Source of the DNA: an uncultured Lachnospiraceae bacterium
GTDB lineage: Bacteria > Bacillota > Clostridia > Lachnospirales > Lachnospiraceae
Assembly: GCA_900539715.1 (NCBI GenBank)
Contig: UQDA01000041.1
Coordinates: 1-16,273 of the forward strand
Direction of reading: 5' to 3'
Length of the DNA stretch: 16,273 nucleotides
The notes under the pieces are model-generated. The model had not been told where the DNA came from. It was given only the letters and a program-made list of their open reading frames with translations, and made no database searches. Positions 14,500 through 16,273 of the stretch are shown piece by piece (positions within the stretch are counted from its first letter, which is position 1; every line of letters starts with the position of its first letter). A program made the translations under genes and the position numbers.

Positions 14500-15168
14500 T
14501 TATTGACCCGCTTTTTCCAGCCGCTGCTCCAGCTCTAAAACCCGCTCTATCAGCTCGCTGTTTGATTTTTGCAGATTTGCGATATCCTCGCGCACCGGGT
14601 CTGGCAGATGTATCTGATCCAGCGTTTCCCTCGGCGGACGCGGAGGCTTACAGTTCCGGCACACCACGCGCCCCGGCACGCCCACCACCGTGGAATTGGG
14701 CGGCACTGCCGAAAGCACCACGCTCCCTGCTCCTATCTTGGAATTTTCTCCTATCGTGAAAGAACCGAGCACCTTTGCCCCCGCGCTTATCATCACATTA
14801 TCACCAATGGTCGGATGACGCTTTCCCTGCTCTTTGCCCGTTCCACCCAATGTTACGCCCTGATACAGCGTCACGTTGTTTCCAATCTCGGCAGTCTCGC
14901 CTATCACAACCCCGTGACCATGATCCACGAAAAAGCCTTTTCCAATCTTCGCACCCGGATGTATCTCGATGCCGCTCTTCCTTGCCCCCCGCTGTGACAG
15001 CCATCTTGCGAGGAAATAATGCCCCGATACATACAGCTTGTGCGCCATCCGGTAATGCACTATCGCTTTTAAGCTCGGATACAAAAGCACTTCCAGCGAC
15101 GAATGGATAGCCGGGTCCCGTTCCCGGATGATGCGTATCTCTTCTTTCAGTCCTTTTATCAGTCCCAT
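14500..15168 (-). CDS. cysE: Serine O-acetyltransferase
   Basis: First step of cysteine synthesis: acetyl-CoA plus L-serine to O-acetylserine. The 222-residue protein has a helical N-terminal domain (1-65) and then the left-handed beta-helix of hexapeptide repeats (about 66-165: IEIHPGAKIGKGFFVDHGHGV and on). His83 in VDHGHG corresponds to the catalytic His of E. coli CysE; GGTGKEQGKRHP and GAGSVV are also conserved. The tail (about 180-222) is charged and probably coiled-coil. Like Bacillus CysE it is shorter at the N-terminus than the E. coli enzyme. The ATG at 15168 has AAAGGA at eight bases; the ATG three codons earlier (15177) abuts the AAGG and is poorly spaced. Confidence 0.95.
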   Translation of the reverse strand: MGLIKGLKEEIRIIRERDPAIHSSLEVLLYPSLKAIVHYRMAHKLYVSGHYFLARWLSQRGARKSGIEIHPGAKIGKGFFVDHGHGVVIGETAEIGNNVTLYQGVTLGGTGKEQGKRHPTIGDNVMISAGAKVLGSFTIGENSKIGAGSVVLSAVPPNSTVVGVPGRVVCRNCKPPRPPRETLDQIHLPDPVREDIANLQKSNSELIERVLELEQRLEKAGQ

Positions 15169-15211
15169 TTCCCCCATCCTTTCTTATTTCATTGACTGCC
15201 ATCCGATGTAT

Positions 15212-15254
15212 ATCTGCCGTCTAAAGGCTCCAAAGGCGCTGCCGGACGGCAGAT
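15212..15254 (-). repeat. Strong hairpin between the T-box terminator and cysE
   Basis: 10-bp perfect stem (15212-15221 with 15245-15254, ATCTGCCGTC / GACGGCAGAT) with a further inner GGC/GCC pairing. In the direction of transcription it has no T run after it, so it is not a standard terminator. It lies in the cysE leader past the T-box. Confidence 0.6.
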
Positions 15255-15299
15255 AAAAAACGGTTGGCATTCTGAGATTTTATGCGCCGAAAAAGTATG

Positions 15300-15621
15300 C
15301 ACAAAAAAAGGAATCCTTCGCTCTGCAAAGAGACGAAAAATTCCGCGGTTCCACTCTCATTCAGGATTAAAAAAACCTGCCCTCAAAGCGCGTAACGTGC
15401 GCTGTCCGTCCCCTGCTCAATCCGCCTTTGGGCGCTTCGCAAGGTCTGCTCCCGGATGCACTTTCTGCAATGGAACACTGGGACTGCTCTCAGCCGGCGG
15501 CACTCCCTCTCTGGCGCTTCCAAAATCTGCATACTCTTTCCGTTCAAAGCATTTCTGTATCTGATTCAAAACGACCTATCATTATCTTATGCGGCGGCTG
15601 TGCGCCGCGTTCCTGTCACTG
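15300..15621 (-). promoter_or_regulatory. T-box riboswitch, tRNA-Cys responsive, leader of cysE-cysS
   Basis: Leader RNA of about 320 nt read on the minus strand. The conserved T-box motif AGAGTGGAACCGCGG is at 15343-15357. It is followed by the terminator: arms 15330-15344 and 15310-15323, then seven T (15303-15309). Upstream, a GAAAGAGTATG element and a CAGAGAGGGAG element fit the 5' side and distal part of Stem I. The specifier codon is read as TGC (15458-15460) in AAGTGCATCCGGGAGC, so Cys. The antiterminator bulge UGGA pairs with UCCA, which fits the U73 discriminator of tRNA-Cys. Uncharged tRNA-Cys is expected to favour antitermination and so switch on cysE, cysS and genes beyond. Confidence 0.9.
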
Positions 15622-15626
15622 TATTC

Positions 15627-15655
15627 AGAATAGGGAATTTTTTGTTTTTTGTCAA
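15627..15655 (-). promoter_or_regulatory. Promoter of the T-box/cysE operon
   Basis: On the minus strand, TTGACA (15650-15655), 17-base A-rich spacer, TATTCT (15627-15632). Predicted start is near 15620, matching the beginning of the T-box leader. Confidence 0.88.
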
Positions 15656-15711
15656 GCCCCGGAATCATATCGCGTTCCGGTTTATGTATACAGGCCGGAA
15701 TGCTGCCTGAT

Positions 15712-16188
15712 TCATGACTCATTAACAAGTTTGCCTGTTATATGTTCAGGCGTAAGCTCAAGGCATTGAACCTTTGAAAGAAAACCCTCTAATTCCCGTT
15801 TTAAATATTCTTCATCATCTGTGAATTTACGACACAGCGCCGTGCATATCACATTTGCTTTTTCTTCGTCGGTAACAGGGCTGATTTTGCCAAATACAAC
15901 AACGCTTTTAACATTCAGCGCCCATTCGTCTTTGTTACGGTAACCTTTATCAAAAACAGTATAACAAACCTTACTGCATTTTTGAATCGCATCGATTTTA
16001 TGTCCTTCTTTTGCGCCGTGAAAATATAATTTCCCATCAGCTTCATAATACCAATGATTCATTGGTATGCCGTAAGGATAGCCGTCATCGCCGAGCATTG
16101 ACAGTACGCCTCTTGTTTCCGATCTTAACACGGCAATACACTCTTCGTCTGAAAGCTGCTGCTTAAATCTTCTCATTTTTCTAAACAT
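15712..16188 (-). CDS. Pyridoxamine 5'-phosphate oxidase-like flavin split-barrel protein (NimA/B-like)
   Basis: A 158-residue protein of the FMN-binding split-barrel superfamily. The pattern RRFKQQLSDEECIAVL, then RGVLSMLGDDGYPYGIPMNHWY, then GKLYFHGAKEGHKIDAI (with the two His of the FHGAKEGHK region) is that of the small PPOX/Nim group, some members of which reduce nitroimidazoles. True PNPOx activity is unlikely at this length. The start at 16188 has a GGGGGG purine tract four bases upstream. GC content by eye is only about 35-38%, clearly below the cysE operon downstream, which suggests separate acquisition. It is probably monocistronic: the T-box promoter begins 57 bases past its stop. 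The physiological substrate is unknown. Confidence 0.85.
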   Translation of the reverse strand: MFRKMRRFKQQLSDEECIAVLRSETRGVLSMLGDDGYPYGIPMNHWYYEADGKLYFHGAKEGHKIDAIQKCSKVCYTVFDKGYRNKDEWALNVKSVVVFGKISPVTDEEKANVICTALCRKFTDDEEYLKRELEGFLSKVQCLELTPEHITGKLVNES

Positions 16189-16220
16189 AATTCCCCCCTA
16201 AACTGTAATTTAATTGGCTT

Positions 16221-16250
16221 CTTGTAACTGACTGTACAGTTGACTATCAA
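16221..16250 (-). promoter_or_regulatory. Candidate promoter of the split-barrel gene with a dyad in the spacer
   Basis: On the minus strand, TTGATA (16245-16250), 18-base spacer, TACAAG (16221-16226). The palindrome ACTGTACAGT (16231-16240) lies inside the spacer, where a MerR- or TetR-type regulator could bind. The -10 match is modest. Confidence 0.4.
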
Positions 16251-16273
16251 TCTTATAAATTCCCTGATAGGGC

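Noticed and set aside
15660..15705. Terminator of the split-barrel gene
   Set aside because: The TTCCGG/CCGGAA pairing has a long loop and is not followed by T on the minus strand.
1..16273. CRISPR arrays, insertion sequences or rRNA genes
   Set aside because: I looked for regularly spaced repeats, transposase motifs and rRNA cores and saw none.

Overview
The window looks like chromosome from an anaerobic, spore-forming Firmicute, most likely a gut Lachnospiraceae-type Clostridium. Three things point there: the gene order cysE-cysS-mrnC-rlmB-sigH, a Bacillota T-box leader, and consensus SigA promoters with strong AGGAGG-type ribosome sites. By eye the bulk is about 53-57% GC. The melA/AraC pair (about 43-48%) and the nitroreductase-like gene at the right end (about 35-38%) are lower.

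Left region (1-5763, almost all minus strand): a LytTR response regulator, a short GHKL histidine kinase with no membrane sensor, and two overlapping ABC half-transporters (probably a heterodimeric exporter). An intrinsic terminator lies between the kinase and the transporters and may act as an attenuator. Between regulator and kinase is a compact locus not explained by the larger genes: a 28-codon plus-strand ORF of holin-like toxin type with an ideal ribosome site, a perfect 13-bp symmetrical terminator, and a perfect-consensus promoter (TTGACA-N17-TATAAT) firing back from the other side. This is read as a type I toxin-antitoxin module. The two promoters and RNA 5' ends are near-identical inverted copies.

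Middle region (5800-8582): a GH4 alpha-galactosidase (melA) divergent from an AraC-type regulator, then a tRNA-Thr(GGT) with a perfect promoter and terminator. A convergent terminator closes the operon coming from the right.

Right region (8606-15655, minus strand): a long set led by a cysteine T-box (specifier TGC, UGGA bulge matching tRNA-Cys U73): cysE, cysS, mrnC, rlmB, sigH, a CE1-like esterase, then a cysteine desulfidase (cyuA). cyuA has its own extended -10 promoter buried in a perfect palindrome. Cysteine synthesis and charging are thus at the head under T-box control, while cysteine breakdown at the tail appears separately regulated. The window ends with a low-GC flavin split-barrel (PPOX/Nim-like) gene.

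All assignments come from reading the sequence and recalled family motifs; no database search was run.
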